DNA of 64,000 nt from Cellulomonas sp. PhB143 (GCF_003752595.1 NZ_RKIJ01000010.1:248001-312000), one strand, 5' to 3'; positions 48,031 through 61,558 are shown, counted from the stretch's first letter. The notes: generated by a model from the letters alone, not told the origin. A program made the numbers and translations.

Positions 48031-51000
48031 GTGCACCTGAAGACGCTCACGCTGCGAGGCTTCAAGTCCTTCGCGTCGGCGACGACGCTGAGGTTCGAGC
48101 CGGGCGTGACGTGCGTCGTCGGACCCAACGGCTCCGGCAAGTCGAACGTCGTCGACGCGCTCTCCTGGGTGATGGGGGAGCAGGGCGCCAAGACGCTGCG
48201 CGGCGGCAAGATGGAGGATGTCATCTTCGCCGGCACGTCCGGGCGCCCGCCGCTCGGGCGTGCCGAGGTCTCGCTGACGATCGACAACACCGACGGCGCG
48301 CTGCCGATCGAGTACACCGAGGTCACGATCTCGCGCACCCTGTTCCGCAACGGGGGCTCGGAGTACGCGATCAACGGCTCCGGGTGCCGCCTCCTGGACA
48401 TCCAGGACCTGCTCTCCGACTCCGGCATCGGGCGCGAGATGCACGTCATCGTCGGCCAGGGCCGGCTCGACGCGGTGCTGCGCGCGACGCCGGAGGAACG
48501 GCGCGGGTTCGTCGAGGAGGCCGCGGGGGTCCTCAAGCACCGCAAGCGCAAGGAGAAGGCCCTCCGCAAGCTCGACGCGATGCAGGGCAACCTCACGCGG
48601 CTCGGGGACCTGACGAGCGAGATCCGGCGCCAGCTCGGTCCGCTCGGGCGCCAGGCGGAGGTGGCCCGCAGGGCACAGACCGTGCAGGTCGACCTGCGCG
48701 ACGCCAAGGCCCGGCTGCTCGCCGACGACCTCGTGCAGCTCACGTCCGCCCTGGAGCAGGACCTCGAGGACGAGGCCGCCGTGCGCGAGCGGGTCGCGGA
48801 CGTCGAGGCACGGCTCGCCCAGGCGCGGGCGCGGCTCGCCGACCTCGAGCAGGATGCCGCCCGTTCGGCCCCCGAGGTCACGCGCGCGGGCGACGTCTGG
48901 TACCGCCTCTCGTCGGAGCGCGAGCGGCTGCGCAGCACGCAGAGCCTCGCCGAGGAGCGGGTGCGCCACCTCGGCACGCCCGGGCCGGCGCACCAGGGTC
49001 GCGACCCCGAGGAGCTGGCGCGGCAGGCGGAGGCCGTGCGGCGCTCGGAGCGCGAGCTCGCGGCCGAGCTCGGGGCGGCCCGTGAGGCGCTGGACGCCGC
49101 CGTGGCGGTGCGTGCGGCGGACGAGGACGCCGCGCGCGGCGCCGAGCAGCGGCTCGCCGCCCTGGTGCGCGGCGCCGCCGACCGGCGCGAGGGACTGGCG
49201 CGGCTGACCGGACAGGTCGCGGCGCGGCGCAGCCGCGTGGAGGCCACCCAGGCGGAGATCGGCCGGCTGCGAGAGGTCGTGACGGAGGCCGAGCGGCGTG
49301 CCGAGACCGCGCGCCGGGAGTTCGCCGCGCTCGAGACGCAGGTGGTCGGTGCCGAGGAGGGCGAGGTCGGGCTGGACGCCGCCCACGAGGAGGCGGCCGA
49401 CGCGCTCGCCGAGGCCACGGAGGCGGTCGAGCGACTGCGCGCGCAGGAGTCCGCCGCCGAGCGCGAGCGCGCGACCTGGAGCGCGCGGGTCGAGGCGCTG
49501 GAGCTCAGCCTGGAGCGCAAGGACGGCGCGGGCGCGCTGCTGTCGGGAGACGTCGCGGGCACCCTCGGCTCGGTCGCCGCGCTCGTGGGCATCGAGGCCG
49601 GGTACGAGGACGCGGTGGCGGCGGCGCTGGGCAGCGCGGCGGACGCCGTCGTCGTGGAGAGCCTCGACGCGGCGGTCGACGCGCTGCGGCACCTGCGCGA
49701 CGAGGACGCCGGCCGGGCCGGGCTCCTGCTCGCGCACGGGCCGGCGGCGGGCGACGGCCCGGACGCCCCCCCCGCGCGCGACGCGTCCGCGACGGGCGGG
49801 CTGCCCGCCGGGGCCCGCCGGGCCGCCGACGTCGTCCAGGCCGCCCCGGCCGCCCGGGCGGCGGTCGAGCGGCTGCTCGCGGACGTCGTCGTGGTCGAGG
49901 ACCTCGCCCAGGCGCGCCGCCTGGTCGTCGAACGCCCCGGGACCACCGCCGTCACGCCGGCCGGTGACCTGCTCGGACCCGACCGGGCCTGGGGCGGGTC
50001 GGCCTCCGCCCCCGGTGTGCTGCACCTGCAGGCGGCGCTCGACGAGGCCCGCGAGGAGCACGCGGCGGCCGTCGCGCGCGGGGAACGGAGCAGGTTCGCG
50101 CTCGGCGGGGCCGGCGAGCGGCTCGCGGCGGCGCAGGAGCGGTACGACGCGACCCTGGAGCGGCTCGACGAGAACGACGCGGCGCTGGCCGCGGTGGCGG
50201 AGCGGCTCGGCACGCTGGGCTCCACCGCACGGGGTGCGGCCGCGGAGGCGGACCGTGCCCGGGCGAACCTCGAGCGCGCGGGGTCCGGGCTGGAGGACGA
50301 GCAGGAGGCGCTCGCCGCCCTCGTCGAGCGGCTGGACGTCGCGCAGGCGGAACCGGAGGAGTCGCACGACGCCGTCGGCGCGGCGAGCGCCGAGCGTGAC
50401 GCGACGGCGACCGCGGCGCAGGGGTCGCGGGCGGCGGAGACCGAGGCGCGGCTCGCGGTGCGCACGTGCGAGGAGCGGGCCCGGGCGCTGGGCGGCCGCG
50501 CCGAGTCGCTGGACCGTGCCGCGGCCGCCGAGCGCGCGGCCCGGGTCGAGGCGGACCGTCGCGAGCAGCAGCGCGTCGTGCGCGCCGACCGGGCGCGAGC
50601 GGTGCTCGAGGCGGCACAGGTCGCGCTGGGGGCGATCGACGCGTCGATCACGCGCGCGGCGGACGCGAAGGCGGCGGCCGAGGAGGCGCGGGCCCGGCGC
50701 GACGTCGAGGCGGGGCGCGCGCGGGCGGACGCGGACGCGCTGACGGGCGAGCTGCGCGACCTCACGGACGTCGCGCACCGGGACGAGCTGGCGCGGGCCC
50801 AGCAGCGGATGCGCATCGAGCAGCTCGAGGCGCGGGTCGTCGAGGAGCTGGGCACGGACCCGGCGGTGCTCGTCGAGGAGTTCGGTCCCCACCGCCCCGT
50901 GCCGGTCCCCGGCGCCGACCCGGACGCGCCCGGGGACGGCCCGGCGGAGGTGGCGTACGTGCGGGCGGAGCAGGAGAAGCGGCTGCGCTCCGCCGAGCGG

Positions 51001-51621
51001 GCGCTCAGGACGCTGGGACGCGTGAACCCCCTCGCGCTCGAGGAGTTCGCCGCGCTCGAGGAGCGGCACACCTTCCTGACCACCCAGCTGGCCGACCTGA
51101 AGAAGTCCCGCGCGGACCTCCTGGAGATCGTCCGCGAGATCGACGAGCGCGTCGAGCAGGTCTTCGCCTCGGCCTTCGCCGACACCGCGGACCAGTTCGA
51201 GCGGGTCTTCGCCCGGATGTTCCCCGGTGGGGAGGGCCGGCTCGTGCTCACCGACCCGTCCGACATGCTCACGACGGGGATCGAGGTGGAGGCCCGGCCC
51301 GCCGGCAAGAAGGTCAAACGGCTCTCGCTGCTGTCCGGCGGGGAGCGCTCGCTCACTGCCGTCGCGATCCTCGTCTCGATCTTCAAGGCGCGGCCGAGCC
51401 CGTTCTACGTCATGGACGAGGTCGAGGCGGCGCTCGACGACGTCAACCTCGGCCGGCTGCTGGAGATCTTCACCGAGCTGCAGCAGGACTCCCAGCTCAT
51501 CGTCATCACCCACCAGAAGCGGACGATGGAGGTCGCCGACGCGCTCTACGGGGTGACGATGCGCGGCGACGGCGTCACGACCGTGATCAGCCAGCGCATG
51601 CGTGCGGAGCAGCCGGCCTGA
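48031..51621 (+). CDS. smc: Chromosome segregation protein SMC
   Basis: A condensin-type ATPase that compacts and segregates chromosomes with ScpAB. The 1196-residue protein has Walker A GPNGSGKSN at residues 31-39, long coiled coils, a hinge near residues 505-650 (SVAALVGIEAGYEDAVAAALG), the ABC signature LSGGER near 1101, and the D-loop DEVEAALDD near 1129. The GTG at 48031 gives the standard VHLKTLTLRGFKSFA start. Upstream are ndk and DUF4233; ftsY follows after one gene. The usual mutM/rnc neighbours are absent. Confidence 0.96.
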   Translation: MHLKTLTLRGFKSFASATTLRFEPGVTCVVGPNGSGKSNVVDALSWVMGEQGAKTLRGGKMEDVIFAGTSGRPPLGRAEVSLTIDNTDGALPIEYTEVTISRTLFRNGGSEYAINGSGCRLLDIQDLLSDSGIGREMHVIVGQGRLDAVLRATPEERRGFVEEAAGVLKHRKRKEKALRKLDAMQGNLTRLGDLTSEIRRQLGPLGRQAEVARRAQTVQVDLRDAKARLLADDLVQLTSALEQDLEDEAAVRERVADVEARLAQARARLADLEQDAARSAPEVTRAGDVWYRLSSERERLRSTQSLAEERVRHLGTPGPAHQGRDPEELARQAEAVRRSERELAAELGAAREALDAAVAVRAADEDAARGAEQRLAALVRGAADRREGLARLTGQVAARRSRVEATQAEIGRLREVVTEAERRAETARREFAALETQVVGAEEGEVGLDAAHEEAADALAEATEAVERLRAQESAAERERATWSARVEALELSLERKDGAGALLSGDVAGTLGSVAALVGIEAGYEDAVAAALGSAADAVVVESLDAAVDALRHLRDEDAGRAGLLLAHGPAAGDGPDAPPARDASATGGLPAGARRAADVVQAAPAARAAVERLLADVVVVEDLAQARRLVVERPGTTAVTPAGDLLGPDRAWGGSASAPGVLHLQAALDEAREEHAAAVARGERSRFALGGAGERLAAAQERYDATLERLDENDAALAAVAERLGTLGSTARGAAAEADRARANLERAGSGLEDEQEALAALVERLDVAQAEPEESHDAVGAASAERDATATAAQGSRAAETEARLAVRTCEERARALGGRAESLDRAAAAERAARVEADRREQQRVVRADRARAVLEAAQVALGAIDASITRAADAKAAAEEARARRDVEAGRARADADALTGELRDLTDVAHRDELARAQQRMRIEQLEARVVEELGTDPAVLVEEFGPHRPVPVPGADPDAPGDGPAEVAYVRAEQEKRLRSAERALRTLGRVNPLALEEFAALEERHTFLTTQLADLKKSRADLLEIVREIDERVEQVFASAFADTADQFERVFARMFPGGEGRLVLTDPSDMLTTGIEVEARPAGKKVKRLSLLSGGERSLTAVAILVSIFKARPSPFYVMDEVEAALDDVNLGRLLEIFTELQQDSQLIVITHQKRTMEVADALYGVTMRGDGVTTVISQRMRAEQPA

Positions 51622-51756
51622 GCCCCTCGCCCGCGGCGGTCGGGGGGTCACGTGGAGACACGTGCAGACCTGCAGTTGTGGAGATGCTGTGGGAATCACA
51701 CCCGTGGGTCCGTGTCGTTGCGACGGCTCGCGGGGAGGCCACGCACACTGGTCACC

Positions 51757-52496
51757 ATGGTCGGACTCTTCTTCTGGTGGGCGGTCGCCCTCGCCGCGGC
51801 GGTGGCGGTGCTCGTCTTCGCTGCGCGGGTGACGAGCGACCACCGCGAGGTGTCCGGCGGCCTGCGGGGGTTCCTCGCGGACGTCCTCGCCGGCCTGCGG
51901 GGGTTCGGCCGGCGGCGCCGTGACGTGCCCGACGCCGCGTCCGGGACCGCGCCCGCCGAGGTGCCCGACGCCGCCGCCCGAGCGCCGCGGTCCACCGGCC
52001 CCAACGCCGGTCTGGCCGAGTTCCTCGAGGCCACCCAGGTCGCCGAGCCCGCGTACGTGGACCCCACCGAGATCACCGAGCCGCTCCTGTGGGCCCGGGA
52101 CCACGCGGTCCTGGCGCGCGAGCGCGCCCGGACGTGGCACGAGCAGCGCACGGCGCGGTCCGAGCGGCCGGCGGACGGGGACGTGCCGGAGGACGAGCAG
52201 CGCGTCGGCACGCTGCGCCTGCCCGACGGGTGGACGACGGTCGAGCCGCGCGAGCCGGGGGCGCAGGCCGTCGCCGGCGGCGCGCCTCGTGCCTCCGACG
52301 GGCCCGTCACCGAGGACACCGCCGACCGCGACGGCACGGCGGACGCCGACGACGCGAAGGACCACCGGCGCGCGGCCGACCACGACGGCGCGGCCGGGTC
52401 CTCCGACGCGGACGACGAGGACGACCTGCCGCCGCTCGTCCCGCTCTGGGCGCCCGTACGTCGCACCGGGACGGACGGGCCTGAGAGAATCTCGGC

Positions 52497-52500
<4 letters not shown>
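51757..52500 (+). CDS. Hypothetical membrane-anchored acidic protein
   Basis: I do not recognise this 247-residue protein. It has one N-terminal membrane helix (MVGLFFWWAVALAAAVAVLVF), then a basic patch (GFGRRRRD), a moderately conserved-looking middle (EFLEATQVAEPAYVDPTEITEPLLWARDHAVL), and a disordered acidic C-terminus rich in Asp and Ala. It lies between smc and ftsY and overlaps the ftsY start, which suggests translational coupling with SRP receptor synthesis. An upstream in-frame ATG at 51652 is open but has no supporting signal. Confidence 0.6.
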
Positions 52501-55453
<2,953 letters not shown>

Positions 55454-55470
55454 GCAGTCCGGGGTCCGCC

Positions 55471-57258
55471 GTGGGTGAGCCGCAGGAGGTCCCGCACCCC
55501 GCCGGGGTGCGGGACCTCCGCGGCGAGATGGCCGCCGTCGCCCGGTCCCTGACCGGGCCCGGTCGCAGCGGCGTCGCGCGACGCTCGGCGCTGGTCGAGC
55601 TCGTGACGGGCCGCCTCGTCGAGCTGTGGGACGCGGCGACGGCGGACGTGGACCCGACCGGCCTGGCCCTGGCGGCCGTCGGCAGCCTCGGGCGCGGCGA
55701 CATCGGCCCGGCGAGCGACCTGGACCTCGTCCTCGTGCACGACGGGCGCAGCCATCCGGCGGACGTCGTGCAGGAGGTCGCCGAGCGGCTCTGGTACCCG
55801 CTGTGGGACTCCGGGGTGGACCTCGACCACGCCGTGCGGTCGCTGGCGCAGTGCCGGCAGGTCGCCTCCAAGGACGTCCCCGCGGCGGTGGGCTGGCTCG
55901 ACGTGCGCGCGGTGGCGGGGGACACCGTCGTCGTGCACCGGGCGGCGAGCGCCGTCCTGACGGACTGGCGCTCGGCGTCGCGCCGGCGGCTGCCCGAGCT
56001 CTTCACGTCCCTCAAGGAGCGCGCGGAACGCTCCGGCGAGCTCGCCTATCTCATCGAGCCCGACCTCAAGGAGGCCCGCGGCGGCATCCGCGACGCCGTG
56101 GTGCTCTCGGCGCTCGCGGCCACCTGGCTCACGGACCGCCCCCACGGCACCGTGGACCGGGCGCACAGCCACCTGCTCGACGTGCGCGACGCCGTGCAGG
56201 TCGTCACCGGCCGGCACACCAACCGGCTCCTGCTGGCCGACCTCGACGAGGTCGCCGCCGTCACGGGCCACGACGACCCCGACGAGCTCCTCGCCAGCCT
56301 GGCTGCCTCCGGCCGTGAGGTCTCCTACGCGCTGGACACCACCGTGCGCCGGGCGCGCCAGGCGCTCCAGCGCCCCTCGCTGCGACGGCCCGTCCTCGTG
56401 CGCGGGCGCCGCGCCGCGCCGCGGCTGCGCTCGGTGGGCGACGGGCTGGTCGAGCACGACGGCGAGCTCGTGCTCGCGATCGGCGCCCAGCCGGAGCAGG
56501 ACCCCCTGCTCGCGGTGCGCGCGGCGGCCACGGCCGCGCGCACCGGCCTCACGCTGTCCCCGATCTCGGTGGCGAGCCTCGCCCGCTGCCCGGCGCCGGG
56601 GGACCCCTGGCCCAGGGCGGCCCGTGCGGCGTTCCTGCAGCTGCTCGGGAGCGGGCACGCCCAGGTGCCGGTGTGGGAGGCGCTCGACCTCGCCGGCGTG
56701 GTGACGACGTGGATGCCGGAGTGGGCGGGGGTGCGCAACCGCCCGCAGCGTGCCGCGGTCCACCGGCACACCGTCGACCGCCACCTCGTGGAGACCGTGT
56801 CGCGGGCGTCCGGGTTCCGCAGGCGCGTCGCCCGGCCGGACCTGCTCCTGCTCGCGGCGCTCCTGCACGACCTCGGCAAGCGCGCGGGGGCGCGCGACCA
56901 CTCGGTCGTCGGAGCCCCGCTCGCCCGCGACGTCGTCGCGCGCCTGGGCTTCGGCGACGAGGCGGCCGACGACGTCGCTCGGCTCGTGCGCCACCACCTC
57001 ACGCTCGCGCGCCTCGCCGTGCACCACGACCCGGACGACCCGGCGACGGTGGCGGAGCTGGTCGACGCCGTCGACGGGCGCGCCGAGCTGCTCGAGGTGC
57101 TGCGGTACCTCACCGAGGCGGACGCGTCGTCGCTCGGCCCGACGGCGTGGACGTCGTGGCGGGCGAGGCTGCACGACGACCTCGTCGCACGCACGGCACC
57201 GTCGCTGCGCGGGCTGGGCGCACCGGGGGGCGAGGAGGACGGGCCGGGCGAACGGTAG
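55471..57258 (+). CDS. glnD: PII uridylyl/adenylyltransferase GlnD, no ACT domains
   Basis: GlnD modifies and demodifies PII. The nucleotidyltransferase motif [18 protein letters not shown] is at residues 71-88, and the HD hydrolase motif HDLGKRAG starts near 466. The protein ends at residue 595, just after the HD domain, whereas typical GlnD proteins run to about 800 and carry two ACT domains that bind glutamine. The GTG at 55471 is the likely start, 18 nt after glnK. There is no room for a frameshifted remainder, because the ffh -10 hexamer overlaps the stop. Confidence 0.9.
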   Translation: MGEPQEVPHPAGVRDLRGEMAAVARSLTGPGRSGVARRSALVELVTGRLVELWDAATADVDPTGLALAAVGSLGRGDIGPASDLDLVLVHDGRSHPADVVQEVAERLWYPLWDSGVDLDHAVRSLAQCRQVASKDVPAAVGWLDVRAVAGDTVVVHRAASAVLTDWRSASRRRLPELFTSLKERAERSGELAYLIEPDLKEARGGIRDAVVLSALAATWLTDRPHGTVDRAHSHLLDVRDAVQVVTGRHTNRLLLADLDEVAAVTGHDDPDELLASLAASGREVSYALDTTVRRARQALQRPSLRRPVLVRGRRAAPRLRSVGDGLVEHDGELVLAIGAQPEQDPLLAVRAAATAARTGLTLSPISVASLARCPAPGDPWPRAARAAFLQLLGSGHAQVPVWEALDLAGVVTTWMPEWAGVRNRPQRAAVHRHTVDRHLVETVSRASGFRRRVARPDLLLLAALLHDLGKRAGARDHSVVGAPLARDVVARLGFGDEAADDVARLVRHHLTLARLAVHHDPDDPATVAELVDAVDGRAELLEVLRYLTEADASSLGPTAWTSWRARLHDDLVARTAPSLRGLGAPGGEEDGPGER

Positions 57259-57261
57259 GCT
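57256..57261 (+). promoter_or_regulatory. Probable ffh -10 hexamer
   Basis: TAGGCT overlaps the glnD stop codon and lies 39 nt before the ffh start. Confidence 0.4.
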
Positions 57262-57300
57262 GGTGGGGCCCCGAGATCCACGAACCGTGAGGACCCTGCG

Positions 57301-58917
57301 TTGTTCACCACGCTGTCGGACCGTCTGACGTCCACCTTCAAGAACCTGCGCTCGAAGGGCCGGCTCAGCGAGGCGGACATCGACGCGACGATCCGGGAGA
57401 TCCGGCGCGCCCTGCTGGACGCCGACGTCGCCGTGCCCGTCGTGCGCGAGTTCTCCGCGAGCGTGCGCGAGCGTGCCCTCTCCGCGGAGGTCTCGGGCGC
57501 GCTGAACCCCGCCCAGCAGGTCGTCAAGATCGTCAACGACGAGCTGGTGACGATCCTCGGCGGCGAGGCGCGCCCGCTGCGGTTCGCCAAGACGCCCCCG
57601 ACCGTGATCATGCTCGCGGGGCTCCAGGGCGCCGGCAAGACGACCCTGGCCGGCAAGCTCGCGCTCGACCTCAAGGGCCGCGGGCACACGCCGCTGCTCG
57701 TCGCGGCCGACCTGCAGCGCCCGAACGCGGTCACGCAGCTCTCCGTGGTCGCCGAGCGGGCCGGGGTCCCCGTGTACGCGCCCCACCCCGGCGTCTCCGG
57801 CGAGGACGAGGTGCCGACGGGCGACCCGGTCGCCGTCGCGCGCGACGGCGTGGCGACGGCCCGCACGCGCGAGCACGACGTCGTCATCATCGACACGGCC
57901 GGACGGCTCGGCGTCGACGCCGAGCTCATGCAGCAGGCCGCGGACATCCGCGACGCCGTGCAGCCGGACGAGGTCCTGTTCGTCATCGACGCGATGATCG
58001 GCCAGGACGCGGTCCTCACGGCGCAGGCGTTCCTCGAGGGCGTCGACTTCACCGGGGTCGTGCTGTCCAAGCTCGACGGCGACGCCCGTGGCGGTGCCGC
58101 GCTCTCGGTCGCGAAGATCACCGGCCGCCCGATCATGTTCGCCTCGACGGGCGAGAAGCTCACCGACTTCGAGGCCTTCCACCCCGACCGGATGGCCTCG
58201 CGCATCCTCGACATGGGCGACGTCCTGACGCTCATCGAGCAGGCCGAGAAGGCCTTCGACGCCGACGAGGCGGAGCGGATGGCGGCCAAGGTCGCCGCGG
58301 GGCAGGACTTCACGCTCGCCGACTTCCTGGTGCAGATGCAGCAGATGAAGAAGATGGGCTCGATGAAGAAGATGCTCGGGATGCTCCCGGGCATGGGCCA
58401 GATGCGCGAGGCGATCGACAGCTTCGACGAGCGGGAGATGGATCGCGTCGAGGCGATCATCCGGTCGATGACCCCGGCCGAGCGGGACAACCCGCGGATC
58501 ATCAACGGCTCCCGGCGGGCGCGCATCGCCCGCGGCTCCGGCGTGCGCACGAGCGACGTCAACCAGCTCCTGGAGCGGTTCGCCGGGGCGCAGAAGATGA
58601 TGCGCCAGATGAACAAGGGCGGCGGTGTGCCCGGGATGCCCGGCATGGGCAGCCTCCCCGGGATGGGCGGCAAGAAGGCGCGTGGACGCACCCCGGCGCC
58701 GGCGCGCAAGAAGGGCAAGTCCGGCAACCCCGCGAAGCGCGCCGCGCAGGAGCGTGCCGCCGCCACGCGCTCGACGGGCGGGGCGCCCGCCGCCGCGCCC
58801 GGCTCCTCCTTCGGCGCCCCGGCCGGGAGCGGGACCCAGGCACGCTCCGGCCCGGCGGCCTCCGCCTCCGACCTCGAGCTCCCGGAGGGCCTGGACAAGC
58901 TGCTCGGCGGGCGCTGA
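57301..58917 (+). CDS. ffh: Signal recognition particle protein Ffh
   Basis: It binds signal peptides of nascent membrane proteins. The 538-residue protein has the N domain, GTPase Walker A GLQGAGKTTLAGKLA near residue 107, DTAGRLGVDAELM and LSKLDGDARGGAAL. A Met-rich M domain (MQQMKKMGSMKKMLGMLPGM) follows, and a Gly/Ala-rich tail of about 70 residues ends the protein. The start is TTG 57301, giving MFTTLSDRLTSTFKNLRSKG. Confidence 0.96.
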   Translation: MFTTLSDRLTSTFKNLRSKGRLSEADIDATIREIRRALLDADVAVPVVREFSASVRERALSAEVSGALNPAQQVVKIVNDELVTILGGEARPLRFAKTPPTVIMLAGLQGAGKTTLAGKLALDLKGRGHTPLLVAADLQRPNAVTQLSVVAERAGVPVYAPHPGVSGEDEVPTGDPVAVARDGVATARTREHDVVIIDTAGRLGVDAELMQQAADIRDAVQPDEVLFVIDAMIGQDAVLTAQAFLEGVDFTGVVLSKLDGDARGGAALSVAKITGRPIMFASTGEKLTDFEAFHPDRMASRILDMGDVLTLIEQAEKAFDADEAERMAAKVAAGQDFTLADFLVQMQQMKKMGSMKKMLGMLPGMGQMREAIDSFDEREMDRVEAIIRSMTPAERDNPRIINGSRRARIARGSGVRTSDVNQLLERFAGAQKMMRQMNKGGGVPGMPGMGSLPGMGGKKARGRTPAPARKKGKSGNPAKRAAQERAAATRSTGGAPAAAPGSSFGAPAGSGTQARSGPAASASDLELPEGLDKLLGGR

Positions 58918-58919
58918 CC

Positions 58920-60071
58920 GTGGCCGGGACCGAGGCGCCGAGCGTGCACGTGCGCGGACGGGTCGTCCTCGGCCGCGACCGGGAGATCGACGAGCTGTGG
59001 GTCAAGGACGGCAGGGTCACGCTGACCCGGCCGTCGGCGCAGGGCTCGTCGATGCTCGAGCTCGAGGGCTGGGTGCTGCCCGGGCTCGTGGACGTGCACT
59101 GCCACGTCGGGCTCGACGCGGACGGCCCCGTCGACGACGTCACGGCCGAGACCCAGGCCACGGCGGACCGCGACACCGGCGTCCTGCTCCTGCGCGACGC
59201 CGGGTCCCCCCGCGACACCCGGTGGCTGCAGCGGCGCGAGGACATGCCGCGCATCCTGCGCTCCGGCCGGCACCTCGCGCGCCCCCGGCGCTACCTGCGA
59301 CGCTACGGGCTCGAGCTCGAGGACCCGGCGATGCTGCCGGAGGCGGTGCGCGCGGAGGCCCGCTCCGGGGACGGCTGGGTCAAGCTCGTCGGCGACTGGA
59401 TCGACCGGGACCTGGGGGCGGACGGCGACCTGCGCCCCCTGTGGCCGCAGGCCGTGCTGGACGAGGCGGTAGCAGCGGCCCACGCGGAGGCGGCACGGGT
59501 GACGGTGCACGCCTTCTCCGACGAGGTGGTCCCGATGCTCCTCGCGGCGGGCGTCGACTGCATCGAGCACGGCACGGGCATCGACGCGTCCACGATCGGC
59601 GAGGTCGCCGCGCGGGGCATCCCGGTCACCCCCACGCTGCTGCAGGTGGCCCAGTTCGACGCGATCGCGGCCCGGGCCGGGCGCTACCCCGTCTATGCCG
59701 CGCGCATGCGCCGCATGCACGCGCGACGGTACGAGCACGTGCGCGACCTGTTCGACGCCGGGGTCCGGCTCCTCGTCGGCACGGACGCGGGCGGGACCAT
59801 CGCGCACGGGCGGGTCGTGGACGAGTGCGCCGAGCTCGTCGCCGCGGGGATCCCGGTGCGCGACGTCGTCGCGGCGGCGAGCTGGCAGGCGCGCGAGATC
59901 CTCGGGTACGGGTCTCTCGTTGAGGGTGCGAGCGCCGACCTGGTGGTCTATCCCGCCGACCCGCGCGAGGACGTCGAGGTGCTGCGCCACCCGACCGCCG
60001 TCGTCCTGCGCGGGCGCGTCGTGGCCGGGCGGCTCGCTGGGCGGTCCGCCGGGCACGTCACGGCGCGCTGA
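58920..60071 (+). CDS. Amidohydrolase-family metal-dependent hydrolase
   Basis: A 383-residue TIM-barrel hydrolase with the metal motif VDVHCHVGLD (His60 and His62), AFSDE, ECIEHGTG-like CIEHGTG and GTDAGG. It belongs to the imidazolonepropionase/prolidase-like branch of the amidohydrolases. The substrate cannot be read. The GTG start lies 3 nt after the ffh stop, so it is cotranscribed with ffh. In other Micrococcales it is often next to ffh and rpsP. Confidence 0.87.
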   Translation: MAGTEAPSVHVRGRVVLGRDREIDELWVKDGRVTLTRPSAQGSSMLELEGWVLPGLVDVHCHVGLDADGPVDDVTAETQATADRDTGVLLLRDAGSPRDTRWLQRREDMPRILRSGRHLARPRRYLRRYGLELEDPAMLPEAVRAEARSGDGWVKLVGDWIDRDLGADGDLRPLWPQAVLDEAVAAAHAEAARVTVHAFSDEVVPMLLAAGVDCIEHGTGIDASTIGEVAARGIPVTPTLLQVAQFDAIAARAGRYPVYAARMRRMHARRYEHVRDLFDAGVRLLVGTDAGGTIAHGRVVDECAELVAAGIPVRDVVAAASWQAREILGYGSLVEGASADLVVYPADPREDVEVLRHPTAVVLRGRVVAGRLAGRSAGHVTAR

Positions 60072-60077
60072 CCGGGA

Positions 60078-60107
60078 TTGGTCGCACACCCGGACATCTG
60101 GCAGAAT
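60078..60107 (+). promoter_or_regulatory. rpsP promoter
   Basis: TTGGTC (60078-60083) and CAGAAT (60102-60107) are separated by 18 nt, about 120 nt upstream of rpsP. A similar TGTGGCAGAAT hexamer context precedes rplS at 62325-62334. Confidence 0.6.
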
Positions 60108-60230
60108 GGCGGGGTACTCGGCGTGCCCGGCCCCTCTCACCGTGCAGCGCCGTGTCCCGACCCGATCCGACCTCGCCCCACGGGGTCGTGCCCCGGGTCA
60201 CCACCACCGGAACCAGGAGAGACCACCACT

Positions 60231-60647
60231 GTGGCCACCAAGATTCGTCTGAAGCGTCTCGGCAAGACCCACTCGCCGTACTACCGCGTCATCGTCGCCG
60301 ACTCGCGCGCCAAGCGCGACGGCCGCGTGATCGAGGAGATCGGCAAGTACCACCCGACCGAGGAGCCCTCGTTCATCGAGATCTCCTCCGAGCGTGCGCA
60401 GTACTGGCTCGGCGTCGGCGCGCAGCCGACCGAGCAGGTCCTCGTGCTGCTCAAGATCACCGGCGACTGGCAGAAGTTCAAGGGCCTGCCGGGCGCCGAG
60501 GGCACCCTGAAGGTCAAGGGCGAGAAGGCGGACACGGCTGCCGCCGTCGAGGCCGTCTCCGCCGAGGCCGAGAAGGCCAAGGCCAAGGCCGCCGAGAAGA
60601 AGGCGGAGGCGCCCGCCGAGGACGCCGCCGCGTCCGACGAGGCCTGA
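60231..60647 (+). CDS. rpsP: Ribosomal protein bS16
   Basis: A small-subunit protein needed for 30S assembly. The first 80 residues are the standard bS16 ([26 protein letters not shown], ending GAQPTEQV); about 55 further residues form an Ala/Glu/Lys tail common in actinobacteria. The GTG start follows AGGAG. Its stop overlaps the khpA ATG. Confidence 0.96.
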   Translation: MATKIRLKRLGKTHSPYYRVIVADSRAKRDGRVIEEIGKYHPTEEPSFIEISSERAQYWLGVGAQPTEQVLVLLKITGDWQKFKGLPGAEGTLKVKGEKADTAAAVEAVSAEAEKAKAKAAEKKAEAPAEDAAASDEA

Positions 60648-60886
60648 TGCTCGCCGACGCGCTCGAGCACCTCGTGCGCGGCATCGTCGACCACCCGGAC
60701 GACGTCCGGGTGGGCTCGAAGGTGCTGCGGCGCGGGGAGCTGCTCGAGGTCCGCGTCCACCCCGACGACCTCGGTCGCGTCATCGGTCGCGGGGGACGGA
60801 CGGCGCGCGCGCTGCGCACGATCGTCTCGGCTCTCGCGACCGACGGTCCGGTGCGGGTGGACGTCGTCGACGTCGACCGGCGCTGA
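60647..60886 (+). CDS. khpA: KH-domain RNA-binding protein KhpA (YlqC-like)
   Basis: A 79-residue single KH domain with the RNA-binding loop GRGG (RVIGRGGRTARAL) at about residues 46-49. KhpA proteins bind RNA in complex with KhpB and act in cell division and translation control. The ATG overlaps the rpsP stop. This is the standard rpsP-khpA-rimM-trmD order. Confidence 0.92.
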   Translation: MLADALEHLVRGIVDHPDDVRVGSKVLRRGELLEVRVHPDDLGRVIGRGGRTARALRTIVSALATDGPVRVDVVDVDRR

Positions 60887-60899
60887 GACCGGCCCACCG

Positions 60900-60939
60900 C
60901 GGGCGAGGCCCGGTCCCTCCTGGGACCGGGCCTCACCCG
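60900..60939 (+). terminator. Hairpin between khpA and rimM
   Basis: A perfect 13-bp stem, GAGGCCCGGTCCC with GGGACCGGGCCTC, has a TCCT loop and lies 45 nt before rimM. It may partly end transcription or stabilise the upstream mRNA. Confidence 0.6.
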
Positions 60940-60982
60940 TACCCGCAGCACCGCCCACGAGCACGGAACGAGAGATGACGCG

Positions 60983-61558
60983 ATGAAGCTGACCGTCGCA
61001 CGGATCGGCCGGCCGCACGGCCTCAAGGGCGAGGTGGCGCTCGACGTCCGCACGGACGACCCCGCCGCGAGGCTCGCCGTCGGCGCGAGCCTGACCACCG
61101 AGCCTGCGGGGGCCGGTCCGCTCACCGTCGTCTCGACCCGCGACCAGGACGGCCGGTGGTTCGCCCGGTTCGAGGGCGTCGAGGACCGCGGCGCCGCCGA
61201 GGCGCTGCGTGGCACCACGATCGTCGTCGAGGTGGACGAGGACGCCGAGGCGGACGAGGAGGACGCCTGGTACGAGCACGAGCTCGCCGGGCTGCGGGCC
61301 GAGCTCACGGACGGCACCGTCGTCGGCGAGGTGGTCGGCCTCGAGCACCTGCCCGCGCAGGACGTCCTGGTGCTCCGCGAGCCCGGCGGCGAGCGGACCC
61401 TGGTGCCGTTCGTGACGGCCATCGTCCCGGTCGTGGACGTCTCCGGCGGCCGGGTGGTCCTGACCCCGCCCGGCGGGCTGCTGGCGAGCGACGCGGCCGC
61501 GCTCGTCGTCTCGGAGGAGACCCACGGGCCCGCCGGGGCGGACGGGGCCGGGGCCTGA
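60983..61558 (+). CDS. rimM: Ribosome maturation factor RimM
   Basis: RimM assists 30S head assembly and binds S19. The 191-residue protein has [22 protein letters not shown], a linker rich in Asp and Glu, and the PRC-barrel part [14 protein letters not shown]. The ATG at 60983 follows AACGAGAG. Its stop lies directly before trmD. Confidence 0.94.
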   Translation: MKLTVARIGRPHGLKGEVALDVRTDDPAARLAVGASLTTEPAGAGPLTVVSTRDQDGRWFARFEGVEDRGAAEALRGTTIVVEVDEDAEADEEDAWYEHELAGLRAELTDGTVVGEVVGLEHLPAQDVLVLREPGGERTLVPFVTAIVPVVDVSGGRVVLTPPGGLLASDAAALVVSEETHGPAGADGAGA

